A DNA stretch of 64,000 nucleotides from Tamarix chinensis. Taxonomy: Eukaryota; Streptophyta; Magnoliopsida; Caryophyllales; Tamaricaceae. Location: contig CM060173.1 of the NCBI GenBank assembly GCA_030549775.1, positions 8,282,501 through 8,346,500 on the forward strand. Reading direction: 5' to 3'. A program made the translations under genes and the position numbers. The notes beneath the pieces are model-generated. The model worked only from the letters and a program-made list of their open reading frames with translations. It ran no database searches and was not told where the DNA came from. Position 1 is the stretch's first letter. Each line of letters opens with the position of its first letter. Below, one piece after another: positions 24,042-36,305 of the stretch.

Positions 24042-25513
24042 TACCCCATTTACTGAAATAACATGTCCTAAATATTCAATTTGAGTTTCCCTAAATAGGG
24101 ACTTGGTATCCTTGCGATACAATTGATTATTATAAAGTAGTTTTATGGTCGATTCCAGATGGATCAAATGAGATGGCTAGTCTAAACTATAGATTAATAT
24201 ATCATCGAAAAACACTAAGATAAACTTCTTTATGTACGAGCGAAAAACCTCATTCATTAATGATTAGAAGGTGGAAGGCACATTGGTTAACCCAAAGGGC
24301 ATCACCAAATATTTATAATGCCCTTCATGTGTTTTGAATGTCGTTTTATGCACATCAGTAAGGATCATACGTATCTGGTGATACCTTAAACGGGGGTCAA
24401 TTTTGGAGAAATATTTGGCACCTTCTAACTCCTCCAGTTATTAACTCTTTAATAACTAGAAAAGGAAATTTCCTCTTAACAATTTGTTTGTTAAGCTCCC
24501 TATAATGAATGCATAGCCTCCAACTCCCATCCCTTTTTTTTTAACTAGAACTATGGGCATAGAGTAAGGACTAGTACTTTGCTATATTATTCCCCCGTTC
24601 GGCATCTACTGTACTAATGCCTCAATGACATCCTTCTAGATGGAAGAGTATCAATATGGCCTCAGGTCGATAGTTCATGCCCTAGGTTTGAGGATAATAT
24701 GATGATCATGAGTCATTGGTGGAGGTAGTCCCTTAGGCAATTCAAAAATCATTGAGTACCTCTAAATGATGGCGCACAACTCCTTTTGCCAATTCTCTAT
24801 GTTCTTGATCCCTGTGTGCTTAATTTTTGTTCCCTCCTTAATTCCCCCATCATATAAGTGGAGGCCATAGAGCTGAGATCCATTCTATGCAGTGGTCTTA
24901 GAAATAGTCTTCTCTATTTCTTTGATCTGGCCCCTCTACATTTAACCCCTTGGACACCCCTCAATTTCACCTTCTAGGTGTTAATCCAAAATTCCACACT
25001 TAGGTGGTTGTAATCCTAGGTGATAAGTCCCAAGGTACTTAGCCACTGTACCCCCAAGACCATATCACAAACACCCAATGGTATCACCATAACATCACTC
25101 ATGAATTCATGCCCTACAATCTTCCATACTAACCCCTTACAGATATAACAACTTTGGAGGGCCCTAACATCCACTACAACAACCATCATGGGTTGGGTGG
25201 ATATCAAGTGACACCATACCTATTTTTGTAGTCTTCATGTCGATGAAATTGTGTGTGCTTCCTATATCAATCGGCACATTAAAAACCTTCCTCTTGATAT
25301 ACCCATTCACATGAATTGTTTGATAAGTTTCCATTCCACTCAATGCGTGCACTGAGATTTGAGGAAACGCATCGACCGTTACCACCCCCACCCCCTCTTC
25401 TTCTGCTAGGATTTCCCCCAAATTCCTTTCTACCTCATCCACAACATCCATTATGAAGATATGTCTCCTGCCGCAATGATGTCTAGGGGTGAACTTCTTA
25501 GTGCACGAAAAAC
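24042..25513 (-). pseudogene. Chromovirus protease and reverse transcriptase region
   Basis: This stretch of the minus-strand element lies between the two inserted elements. At its 5' end (25513-25470), ECFSC.KKFTPRHHC is the gag-type zinc knuckle, joined in frame across L5 to GLKG. The protease motif DIGSTHNFID is at about 25268-25239, followed by a downstream segment with MVLGVQWLSTLG (about 25060-25025). The reverse transcriptase active site reads FFDDILIYS around 24186-24212, the usual YxDD box with Phe in the first place. Several frameshifts and stops break the frame. Confidence 0.88.
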
Positions 25514-26259
25514 ACTCTTGTAATACCCCCAAAATTCACTAACGAAAAATTTCGTTTTATTAAAACAATTAGCATAAGCAAAATTAAAAAAACTGTAAAT
25601 TCTGGAGATATTACCGCCACACTTAGTACCAGATCGGTTCACTCCTACCATTCCAGTACCAAGTGCTAAGGCTAAAAGAGAAAAATACAACTTATGAGAA
25701 ACTCAAACCAGTGATTAAGTCAGAGTAGCGCAAGTAAATATTTTATAAGAGTATAATCCACCAATAGTGGTTACAAAACAACGAATACATTGAAATTGTG
25801 AATTTAAAGGAGACAAAGTAAAACCCTAACAGTTTCGGATAGTTCCTTACGCTCTTTCCTGAGAGCCCACTTGAATAGCACTTGAAAATAACCTGCAAGG
25901 GACACTACCCATTGAATAGGTAGGGGCCCATGAAGGGAACCCTTCAATACTACGGTACCAAGTAACCCTTTAAAACACACTTAAAAATAGGTCCGTAATG
26001 TAACACATGATATAACATACCCATACATAAAGACGGGTGAAAACATAATATTCAGATCCATACATCCATATATTGGACAAGTCAATCTGGTATTAATGGC
26101 GCATACATAACATTCACTTTCGTACATTTTCATACTTACCAAGTCAACCAAATATTAATAGGCCGAAATGAACAATCAACACTTTTAGGGACTTAAGGCC
26201 ATTAGTCCATCATTAAGCAATCATCTCGGATTATAAATGTCCACGTGAGTGCGGGAACC

Positions 26260-26795
26260 CCACTATTATAGCCGGTGGACTGAAATCCATACGGGGTAGA
26301 ATGCTCCTGACCACTATTATTTGTCGGAGGACCGGTCTCTAGGGCAGAATGCTCCTAGCCACTATTATTCGCCGGTGGACCGGTCTGGCCCTGACTCACA
26401 AGGTGTTCCACTATAAGTGATTAGTGTATTCCCCATGTCTTATCATTATTATGTTTGGTTTGCTGAGCACGGAATCCCCCACTATTATAGCCGGTGGACT
26501 TGAATACATACAGGGCAAAACGCTCCTGACCACTATTATTCGCTGGTGAACCAATCTCTAGGGCACCCCGGCTCACAAGATGTTCCACTGTAAGTGATTA
26601 GTGTCTTCCCCATGTCTTATCGTTATTACGTTTGGTTTGCTGAGCATGGAATCCCCCACTATTATAGCCGGTGCACCGAAATACATACAGGGCAGAATGT
26701 TCCTGACCACTATTATTCACCGGTGGACCCGTCTCCAAGGCATCCCCGCTCCTGGCCACTATTATTCGCCGGTGGACCGGTCTGGGTCTGACTCA
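26260..26795. repeat. CACTATTAT...CCGGTGGACCGG clusters in L5
   Basis: Three clusters (about 26260-26400, 26478-26570 and 26657-26785) are separated by copies of a spacer containing AAGTGATTAGTGT and TTTGGTTTGCTGAGCA. The cluster-plus-spacer is itself a higher-order repeat of about 200 bases, present in one more copy than in L4. Confidence 0.85.
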
Positions 26796-27659
26796 ACATC
26801 TTCATTTTTAAGTGATTAGTGTCTTATTCATATCTTATTCAAAGGTATTTCACCCTTGACATGCATATCACCGACCTCTACTTCTATCCTCCCAAGAGGG
26901 CTCATTCTATATCTCGAGACCTGTGCACCTCTTATCATACCCCGACATCCCTTCCGCCTTATATCTACCCATAACGAAGACCCAACTCCTAAGGATGTGG
27001 GTTGAGACCCATCACCCTATGACATTCAAATTCTCTCACTACCGCTTTCTAGGGTTTTCCTTTAAACCCTAATCGGACCTATGTGGCCCCACCTTTCTTT
27101 TATCATCCCATACCTCCTCTCATTTAGATTCGACCCAAATCCCATTTATACTTACCAACTAAACATGTAACAGTAAAACCCTAATTGGCCGCTCAAACCC
27201 TAACACATTTCTTACATAATAATTTTCCCATGCAAACTCTAGAAATCTCCCATGCAAGAGTTGCACCACTCATTCATTTTGATCATAATATCCTCTTATT
27301 TTCCCCTCATGTATCATAATAAGGTCAATCTCATGTCCCCCTTAGTCAACTCACTTCCCATTTGTTCCTTTTTTATCCTTTTACCCCATATCCAATTATT
27401 AAACATCCTAGCATGCATGTCCTAGAGGGTCACATCACACAACACATGTAATCATCATTCTCAAGCCATAAAGATGTTACATGAGCATACATCCACTCCA
27501 TGTTGTGCTACAGATGATTAATCATTTAGCATAAAGTACACAATATGACATAACACATGACACACAAGGCACATAACCCACACATAGTTGATCTTAGCCG
27601 CATCCCTACTCGGTTTGGGCTATCAAATTATCTCTCACATTTATTAGGCCACTAAACAC

Positions 27660-28660
27660 CCTTCATAATTGTTATATTTATCATATTTTCCATTTGGTTG
27701 GTCAGATTACCGAATCACCCTTCTCTTTTGTTATAATTGCTAAATTGCCCCTTTAGTTAGATAAATTACCAAATTACCCTTCTACATTATCATAATTACC
27801 AATTTGCCCTTTAGTTGGTTAAATTACCAATTTGCCCTCTCTATTATCATAATTACCTAACTATCCCTTTTCCGTTATCAAAATTACCAAATTACCCTTT
27901 AGTTGGTTAATTTACCAAATTTTCCTTTTCTGTTATCATAATTACCAAACTACCCTTCTCCATTTTTAAAATTACCAAATTACCCTTTTTCACTTATAAG
28001 TCACCATTTTGCCCCTCGCATATAAAATTACCATTTTCCCTTTCTACTTATAAATTACCACTTTCCCCTTTTACATACAATTTATCATGTCACCCTTTAA
28101 TTACATAATTACCATTTTGCCCCTTAATTATAAGATTACCATTTTATCATTTAATTCCAAAATTACCCTTTTACCCTTAAATTATAAAATTACCATTTTT
28201 CCCCTTACTTACAAAATTACCATTTTACCCTTTGTTAACAAAATTACCATTTTACCCCTTCACCTCTAAAATTACCATTTTACCTTTTAATCACAAAATT
28301 GCCATTTTTACCCTTTCATTACAAAATTACCATTTTCCCCTTTTATTATAAAATTACCATTTTACCCTTTTATTACAAAATTACCATTTTATCCATTACC
28401 TCCAAAATTACCAATTTACCCTTTTCATTTACAATTTACCACTTTACCCTTTTTTACTTCCAAAATTACCATTTTACCCCTTAGTTCCAAAATTTACCAT
28501 TTTACCCTTTACCTCCAAAATTACCACTTTACCCCTTACTTTCAAAATTACCATTTTACCCCTTACTTCTAAATTATCATTTTATCCCTTACTTCCAAAA
28601 TTACCATAACACCCCTTTTAATTTTAAATTACCATTTTTCCCCTTATTACACCACTTATC
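27660..28660. repeat. AAATTACCATTTTACCC array in L5
   Basis: About 1 kb of the same imperfect unit as in L4, somewhat more regular between 28080 and 28620 (ACAAAATTACCATTTTACCC). Confidence 0.92.
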
Positions 28661-29289
28661 TTAAATTATCATCACTACATAAAATATTAATATTAATACC
28701 TCATCCACAACTATTATATTTAATATAATACTTATTAGCACCCACACGTATTAGGTCATATTCTTGTAGAAGATATATTACTAAAATACCCCTAAGGCTC
28801 ACAAAAATATTAACCATGCATTAAATATCACAATAGCATACTACAACATGGATAATACTTAACACTTTCATTAATAACCAACTCCTGCCTTAAACAATAT
28901 TTCCATACATAGCATACAATCCATCATACTTCCTTTTTATCAATCAACACAAGAAACCACATATATCATATTAAACAACATATATCAAGTATAATAATAT
29001 ATTAAAATTTCTAATGTGCTAACATACGTTAATCCATGCGTTTAAGTAGGGTTTAACGGTTATCTTAATTCTCGCCAAAAACAAACCTCACCGGTATTCC
29101 AATTAAAGATTTAAGCTTTGATTATCAAAATCAATACCTAAAAATAATATCAATATTTATTATATTAGAAATAATAAAAATCAAAGTATAAGACTTTTTA
29201 ACACTTAATTAATCAAATACTTGAATTAAAATATTATTATACCTTAAAATTATTACCCAACTAAATTAAGAAATGCAGCAACTCATGCT

Positions 29290-30560
29290 GCATGCAAAAC
29301 AATAGTGCAGAGGCTAAAAAATGGCATAAGGAGAAGGAGAGAAAATCAATTTCGGGTTAGGGTTTTTAGGCTAAGAAAAAGGGTAGATAGGGGATGATTT
29401 GGGGCAAAGGAAGGGTGCAGGAGTGGAGAGGGGGTGTAGGTGGTGGTTAGGGATGGGTTAACGATAGCTAAGGGCTGAGGCGACGACGGTAGCGAGGCTG
29501 TAAAGAGGGGTTATCGAGGTGAGTCGAGATGGAGGGCTGAGAAGGAAGGAAAAGGGTGGGAGAAAATGAAGGCTTGTGGGTGGTATTTTTGGCCAAATGA
29601 GGTTTGGGGATGGTAGAGGGGGTTGCAGGGGTTGGTTTGGTGGCTTAGGTGGCGTCAGAGGCAGCGAATCAAGGTGGTGCGGGGTGGTTGCTGAGAAGGG
29701 AGAAAAGGAAGAGAAAAAGAAGAGGGGAGGAAGAAGGAGGCTGCGGGGTGGCTCGAGGGGTGCTATGATGGTTCGGGGGTGAGGTAGAGGGTGGTAGGGG
29801 GTGGTGCAGGTGGCTGGTGCAGTGGTGGTAGCGGCGGAGCGGGGCGGCGAAGCAAAAACAGGGTGAAAGAGGGGAGGAGATGAAAATAAGAAAGGAGGGC
29901 TATGGAATGCATGGAAAGCTTGAAAAAAAATGGCAGAATGAGGCAGGGAAGGAAGAATAAAGAGAATAAGAAAAGAGATGAGGGGATAGGGGAACTCGAG
30001 GGCGGCGTTAGGGTGGTAGAGGTATGGCGATGGTAGAGAGAGGGAAGAGAAGAGAGGGGTATGGCAGGGCATGGGGGAAGGGAGAGAGGGATGGTGAGGC
30101 TGAGATGGTGTAGAGAAATGGTGGGAGAGAGAGATAGATAGGGAGATTAATAAAGGGAGGGGGTTGTAGGTAAGGTGGCGGAGATGGTAGGGTGGTCGGG
30201 ATTTTTGCAGGGAAAAAAGGAAGAAGACGAAAGAAAGAAGAAGGGGAGGGGGGTTGGTGCGGTGGGCGTGCAGGCCTGCCGAAGGGGGGAAGAACACGGG
30301 TCGGCCCGGTCGGGGAGAAAGGAAAGAAAAGAAAGAGGGTGGCAGGCCGGGCTCGTGCGGGAGAAGGAAGAAAAGAAAAGGGGAGCTAGGCCGAGGGAAA
30401 GAAAAGGAAAGGAGGGGAGGAGGGGGAGACAGGCTAGTAGCCCAATGCACAGGAGGGAGGAAAGGTAGGCCAAGGTCGGCGACCCAAGAGAAGGAAAAAG
30501 GAAAAAGAAAGAAAGGAGAAAAAGGAGGAGGAAAAAGGGAAAAAGAAAAAAGAAAAGGAA
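29290..30560. repeat. 1.3-kb polypurine tract in L5
   Basis: This G/A-rich plus strand is collinear with 22520-23720. Runs such as GGGGTGTAGGTGGTGGTTAGGG occur in both, so the tract has been kept through divergence of the two copies. Confidence 0.92.
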
Positions 30561-30894
30561 AATGGGATAAAATAAAATAATTTAATATATAAAATAATAC
30601 AATACAATACTTTTGGGTAATAAATTTATTTAATAATTTAATTTAATATAATTAAAATATAAGGGTTTAAAAAGGATAATTTTAGTAAAATAATGGTTTG
30701 AAAATTATTTAAATAATAAGAGTATGGTAAAATAAAAAAATATTTATTTTAATTTATTAAATATTTATATCCAATTTTGTATACTCAAAAATCCACAAAA
30801 TAATTAAATTAAATAAATTTAAAAGATAATTTATCCCAAATAAAAGTTATTTATTAAATTATAAGCTTTTAAAAATTTGGGGGATTACAACTCT

Positions 30895-31870
30895 CCCTTA
30901 AGTCCTCTTAGCATCTATCTCCTCCTAGGATAAGGACCTCAATTGTTTCCCTACAAGACTCTTGCTAGAACTGGGGTAATTTGGGGATTTTGGATCTGAT
31001 CTAGGAGTAGGCAATAAGGGTGGTTTGTGATAGTTTCTCTGGCTTTTGTATCATAGCCATTTGCAGTGTAGCCAGTTCATATGCTGCCTTAAGCGTGGCT
31101 GGATCGATCAATCTCACGTTATGCTATAAATTGGGTTGCAATACTTCCATAAAACATATCTCATAGTGTATTCCTCAGGCAAATTTTTATGTGCAAGTAA
31201 GGCATCAAACCTTTTTTGATAACCGACCAAGCTAGATCCTTATTTGATGTTGGATAGTTCGACCATGGGGTCATCAAAGGGCGATGAACAGAAATATGTG
31301 AGAATAGCTTCTACGCACTTCTATCAGGTGAGATACATAGGATGAGGTCTGGTTTTCATGTAACCTTGATGCCACTGCAAGGTTAGTCCCTCGAGGTGAA
31401 TAGCAGCCAATCGCACCTTACTATTCTCTGGTGTCTCATCAATGATGAAGAATTGTTATGCTCGATAAACCCATCACTTGACATTAGTTCCATCAAATAT
31501 GGGAAAATCGACTCTCACCATTTAGCAAGGAATTTGATGGACATTTTGGGTTTGGGGTATTGGCACAAGTGGGGTAAACTATGGTGGTGGAAAATTTTCG
31601 GGTAAAGCGGTTTGCTTATATGGATGATTGGCCTATGGAGTGGGTAAGCTGGTGGTTGATGGATTTTGGTTGGAAGAAGAACCCATGGATAGAGTTTGCA
31701 TATGTAAGAGAATGGTATGCAGAATAGGTGAAGTCTCCTGCTACACTTCTCGTAGTTGATTCTGGAAGGATGTCTTCAACTCTTCCATGGATGTCTAGAC
31801 ACTATCTATTTCTCACCGAAGATTTGATGCTAGAGTGTCGTCTGCTATGACAGGTTTCACATAATTGTGA
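30895..31870 (-). pseudogene. Chromovirus gag remnant
   Basis: On the minus strand near 31420-31350 the frame reads AAIHLEGLTLQWHQGYMKT, a typical gag core of plant Ty3/gypsy elements. It is followed toward lower coordinates by DDPMVELSN (near 31270) and VGYQKRFDALLAHKNLPEEY (near 31230-31170). Stops interrupt it. The C-terminal zinc knuckle continues beyond the L5 insertion at 25513. Confidence 0.85.
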
Positions 31871-31876
31871 TACCAA
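31858..31876 (-). promoter_or_regulatory. Primer-binding site of the chromovirus
   Basis: The minus strand reads TTGGTATCACAATTATGTG directly after the 5' LTR. TGGTATCA matches the complement of the 3' end of initiator methionine tRNA, the usual primer for this group; the rest has drifted. Confidence 0.8.
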
Positions 31877-32225
31877 TGATAACACCTAAGAATTTATCCA
31901 TCTAGAAGGGAATTTGAAGGTGGCTAACTAATAGAAGTAGACGAAATAGAGATAGATAGAAGAATGAGGCTTTCAAACATAATATTCCAAATTCAGTTGC
32001 AATAGACACATATATAACAATGAAGACAAATGTAAAAGTTATCAACTATAGAGGCTCTATTACCTTACAATAGAATTAAACCAACTCATAGTTTAGTAGT
32101 TAAAACACAATGTTTAACTATTTACATAATTCTAATTAGTTAGATCGAAGGGAGCTGCTCCATCCTATGTCATGGCTGACTTCTCTGCTTCGACTGCTTC
32201 GACCTCCTTGGCATCATTTGTATCA
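31877..32225 (-). repeat. 5' LTR of the chromovirus (349 bp)
   Basis: TGATA...TATCA ends, the partner of 16627-16971. It is the upstream LTR on the minus strand. Confidence 0.92.
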
Positions 32226-33340
32226 TAGGCCATGGAAAAATAATATAGAAATGGTCGATAAATAAAAAGCCTAGTCTAATGATATTACGAAGATATGAAT
32301 ATGAATATGCTATAGAAGTTAATGCCATTAGTTATCTAATTACATAAATAACACTATATAGTATCTTAGCGAGCATTGAATTAACTAGTTAACAATCACA
32401 TGCAATGCACAAGTATTTTTATTTATTTACTTATTAGAGTAACCTTTTTTTTAGGACAATTCATGTATCTATATTATTGCGACTATCCATATAAAAATAT
32501 ATATTAATAGTTATATTATTTAATAAATTATTTATCATGTCTATTTTATTAATTAAGATTCATTAATGAAAATAACACTTGATATTTGAATTTTAAGTTT
32601 GAGTATAATTAATTAATCAAGATAGCATTGAACCGAAGATAAAATTTAATTAGAAATGTGGAATTTATGGATGCATATATGGTTTATTTACTAATCAAGA
32701 AAATGATAAAATATGAGAATTAAGATATATAGCTGTGCGTAACAAGACAAATTATTAGTGTGTGTGTGTGTGTGTGTGTCATTATTGTCTAATTAAGATA
32801 GTAAAATAAAATTAAAATTATATTGAAAATGTTACAATACTTATTAAGACAATGACCCCTTTTGTCTATGGTGTGTGTGTTACATATTGTTTAATGGAAA
32901 GGCTATGGTGTTTGTTAGCTTAATTTAATGCTTGTAGTAGGTATAAAGAAAGAGAAAAATAGAAGAAAAGTTATGACAAGTTAAAAATCCATAAAAATAG
33001 AAAATAATGATGGTAGGTTAATATAAAAAATGGAAAAGGATGATAGTGAATCAATGATAGTGTTTAACGGGGCAATAATTTATTATAGAAAAGGGGAGAG
33101 AGTGTGAGAGTGAAGAAAAACTTACAAAAAGAAGAAAAAAATGATTTGTTTTCTAAGAATTGAGATAAATCATTTTAAAAAATGAAAATCCAAGTTGAAA
33201 AATATATTTTATTATCTTAATATTAAGTAAATATTTACAAAATCTAATATTTTTTTTCTCAGTAACAAATAGTATGATGGCTTGGATATGAAATTAAGAA
33301 ATATGATTCACATGTTCACTTTGATTAATTAAAGTATATA
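32226..33340. other. AT-rich intergenic DNA
   Basis: No gene is recognised. A (TG)n run lies at about 32758-32779. Confidence 0.6.
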
Positions 33341-33586
33341 CTCCATCCATATTAGAAATGAACTCATTTTTAACCATGTATATAGTTTTTAATAATTTAA
33401 TAAATGTAGTCTTAAATTTTTAATTATACATTTCAATGAAATATAACAAAGTATTTAATACATAGATATTGAAAGAAAAAAAATATGAGAGTAAAAGTGA
33501 AAAATAGTTTTTGACATTTTTGAAAGTGAACTTCTTTTATATACAAAACTTGATAATAGAATGGCTAATTTTTTATATGGAAGAAG
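33341..33586. mobile_element. Stowaway-like MITE (246 bp)
   Basis: It begins CTCCATCCATATTAGAAATG and ends with the imperfect inverse (TTTATATGGAAGAAG), flanked by TA on each side. CTCC(A/C)TCC-type ends with TA duplication are typical of plant Tc1/mariner MITEs. It is related to the next element, at 34043. Confidence 0.6.
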
Positions 33587-34042
33587 TAGAAAAATATTGA
33601 AATGACATTATCGTGTCCAGCATCAAATAATAATCACTTCATCATTAATAATGTAAGATATTCTAAGCTATTTTATATTCAAATAATTATGTTTAATTTT
33701 CATTATGTATGATAATATTTTGTTTAGATACATATGATCCATCTACTTTAGATGTCACTCATTACCATAAATCATCGTACTCATTTTTATTTTTGAATTC
33801 TAGTGGAACAATGATATTCAATAAATTGCAACTTAAATAGAGGGTAACAATTAGGACTCAATTGTCACCGCCTCTTTGGAGAGTAAGGAAGGAAAGCAAA
33901 ATATCTTATAATACCAAAGCTCTTTTCTAGCAAATTTAATTAATTGATAAGTTGAAGTGGAAATAAATTGATGTGAATTAATAACTAAATTCATTTAGTT
34001 ATTTAATGGTTTTTTTATGATGAATTATGAAAATAGTATATA

Positions 34043-34270
34043 CTCCCTTCATATTAAGAAGAAAGATATTTTGTTATTTTATATACTTTTGAAGAAAATA
34101 ATAAAAGTAGTTTTAAAATTATACTAACGCCTTAAAAAAGTATCAAAGCATTTAATGCATATATAATTTAAAAAAGTGAGGGTTAAAATATAAAATTGAC
34201 TTTGAATTTTCTAAAATAACTTTTTTTATAAAAATTTAATAATAAAATGACTTGTTTTTCACTACAGAAG
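34043..34270. mobile_element. Second, more decayed Stowaway-like MITE
   Basis: It starts TA-CTCCCTTCATATTAAGAAG. Its 3' part (TTTAATAATAAAATGACTTGTTTTT) aligns with the 3' part of 33341-33586. The right end is eroded and approximate. Confidence 0.45.
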
Positions 34271-35459
34271 ATTTATATATATATAATACACCAATTTAAA
34301 ATTCTAAAATGATCATTTAAGTGAGAAATAAATTTATTCTCAAGTAATTTACAACCATATTAGTAGCTCCATCAAACATGTAAATCAGTAAAAAAAATAA
34401 TTAAAAACAATCGTAATAATTCAAACAAATACTTTGTATGAGATTAATTTCTAACAACAAAATTCATCAATCAAGGGATTGAAGTTTTGTGAACATCCAT
34501 GCTTATTTATTCTCTTATAGCATCTACAATAGGTAAAAAAATTGGATTCCAATCTCAAATTTAGGGACCTCAAATTTTAGGTTGTAGATGTAGGAAAAAA
34601 AAATTAGCCTCAAATTTTACGTTACCTCAAAATTTTTGAGTCTCCCAAAGTTAGAAATATGCCCCAACGGTATGCATGCCTACTGCCCACCTGAAATTTA
34701 TTTTAATACTTTTCAATATATTTTTAACCTAAATTTATCATTACAATATATTTTTTTGAATATATTTTAAAAAATATGACTAATAATAATAACAATAATT
34801 TTTTTGCTATAAATACATCATTTTTTGCCAATATTTTCATATCTTCTATTCTACCCCTCTTTCTCGTATTTATTTCTCTAAATAAATAAACTTATTCATT
34901 TCTCTAGTTATTTTATTTTATAATTTCTCTTTTCATATTTATTTTATTAATTATTAATTTATCTATTTATAATTTTTAATTCATTTATCTTTAATATTTC
35001 TCAATTTATATTTATTTTGTTAATTTTTCTAGTTATAGTGATTTTATTAATTTCTCTTCTCTACTTACCTTTACTTTATTAACTTATATACTTATATTTT
35101 TTTATTAATTTGTCTAGCTATATTTATTTTTTAATTTCTCTACTTATATTTATTTTTCAAAAATAGGTCCTATTAAATTTAATTTTTTGAATCTTTTGGA
35201 TAATTCAAATGATTCAAATTCAAAAGAACTTTTAAACCTAAATATCCAAAATTCATAAAATTATTCGAATATAAATTCTCTAAATGTCCAAAATTTGTAA
35301 TATTGTAATATCTATAAAATTTTAAATTTTTAAGTATGCAATATTATCAAAATGATGTCAATTTTTAATTATTTTAACCTCAAAGCACCATTGTTCCATT
35401 TGATCATAATTTCAAATATTCAAAATTTTCCACAATAAGATTTCAATTCTCCATTAGTG

Positions 35460-36305
35460 AGGATTCTAAATTTTCCTTGCCAAATCAGTTCAAAAATGAG
35501 GCTCAGGGTAAATCTTCCAACAAGTTTGGAAGTCAAGCTTATAGTAAATGGACAGATAAATAAGAAGAAATTCTCTTTAGGGATGGATATATTTTTTGAA
35601 GGATTCGATTTAGGGGAACGAGCAAAAATTTAAGGATTTTTGTAAAAAAGTTCTAGCATACTTTGAAGGATATCGTGGCGGAGGACCAGAGAGAATTATG
35701 AAGACAGTAATAAATCGATTTTTTTACATTAATAAAAATGTTATAGTCACATTTATTAACATAATCAAAATGGTATTAGCGAAATAGATGTAGTTAGATA
35801 TGTGCATAAAGATTATAGAACTAGGTATAATAACCTGTTTAGTAGTGAATATGCATGAAAACTTGTAAAGAACCATCCAAAATGGATGTTAATGAATCAA
35901 GGTACAATTGGGCAAACTTCTACATCAAAGCGTACAAATGTTTCAACTTTAGGTGCATACAATAATTTATCTACTCCTAATACTTCAGAGATAAAATTTT
36001 CGTTAGAGTGACCTATAAGGCAAAAAGCAGCAAAGGGAAAAGTGAGGGGAAATGTAAAAGAAAGTAGATAGGATGAAGGTTCAAATATCGATGGGCTGTT
36101 GGAAATTGCTAGACAACGAAATGCAATATTAGAGAAAATAGTAGAAGATAGGAAAAGTTATAAGGCTGAGCGAAGGCAATTAAAGGAAAAAGAATTAGAT
36201 ATGACTATAATTTGTCATGACACATCAAATATGACTAAGAAAAAGAAAGCAAATCATCATATCTTATATGATGCAGCTATAAGAAGAATAATGGAGAATC
36301 CTTAA
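35460..36305 (+). pseudogene. PIF/Harbinger ORF1 (NAM-associated C-terminal domain) remnant
   Basis: The best-preserved part (36099-36305) reads EIARQRNAILEKIVEDRKSY and continues through a charged, probably coiled-coil segment to an end at RRIMENP-stop. Upstream, EWPIRQKAAKGKVRGN (about 36007-36055) matches the RPIGQKAAKxK motif of the Myb/SANT plus NAM-associated proteins that accompany PIF transposases. KLVKNHPKWMLMN (near 35860) is the SANT-adjacent part. Stops and frameshifts are frequent, so no protein is expected. Confidence 0.75.

Larger units (their letters stand above)
25519..30889 (+). mobile_element. Long LTR-like element L5, complete, 5371 bp
   Basis: It starts TGTAATACCCCCAAAATTCA and ends AAAAATTTGGGGGATTACA, with a perfect duplication ACTCT on both sides (25514-25518 and 30890-30894). 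The ends form an inverted match of about 17 bases. It is collinear with L4 throughout: family 5' block TTACCGCCACACTTAGTACC near 25610, GCCGGTGG clusters, TTACC array, polypurine tract and AT tail. Removing it restores the chromovirus frame LKGECFSC. It has no internal genes. Confidence 0.94.
16627..32225 (-). mobile_element. Ty3/gypsy chromovirus (Reina-like), nested with L4 and L5
   Basis: Two related LTRs bound it, 16627-16971 and 31877-32225, both TGATA...TATCA. Flanks are TAGGT (left) and TAGGC (right), a decayed 5-bp duplication. On the minus strand a primer site follows the 5' LTR, and gag, zinc knuckle, protease, reverse transcriptase, RNase H, integrase and chromodomain remnants follow in order, then a polypurine tract before the 3' LTR. 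Without the two inserted elements it is about 5.27 kb. That size, the short LTRs and the chromodomain fit the Reina clade. Many stops and frameshifts show that it is inactive. Confidence 0.9.
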
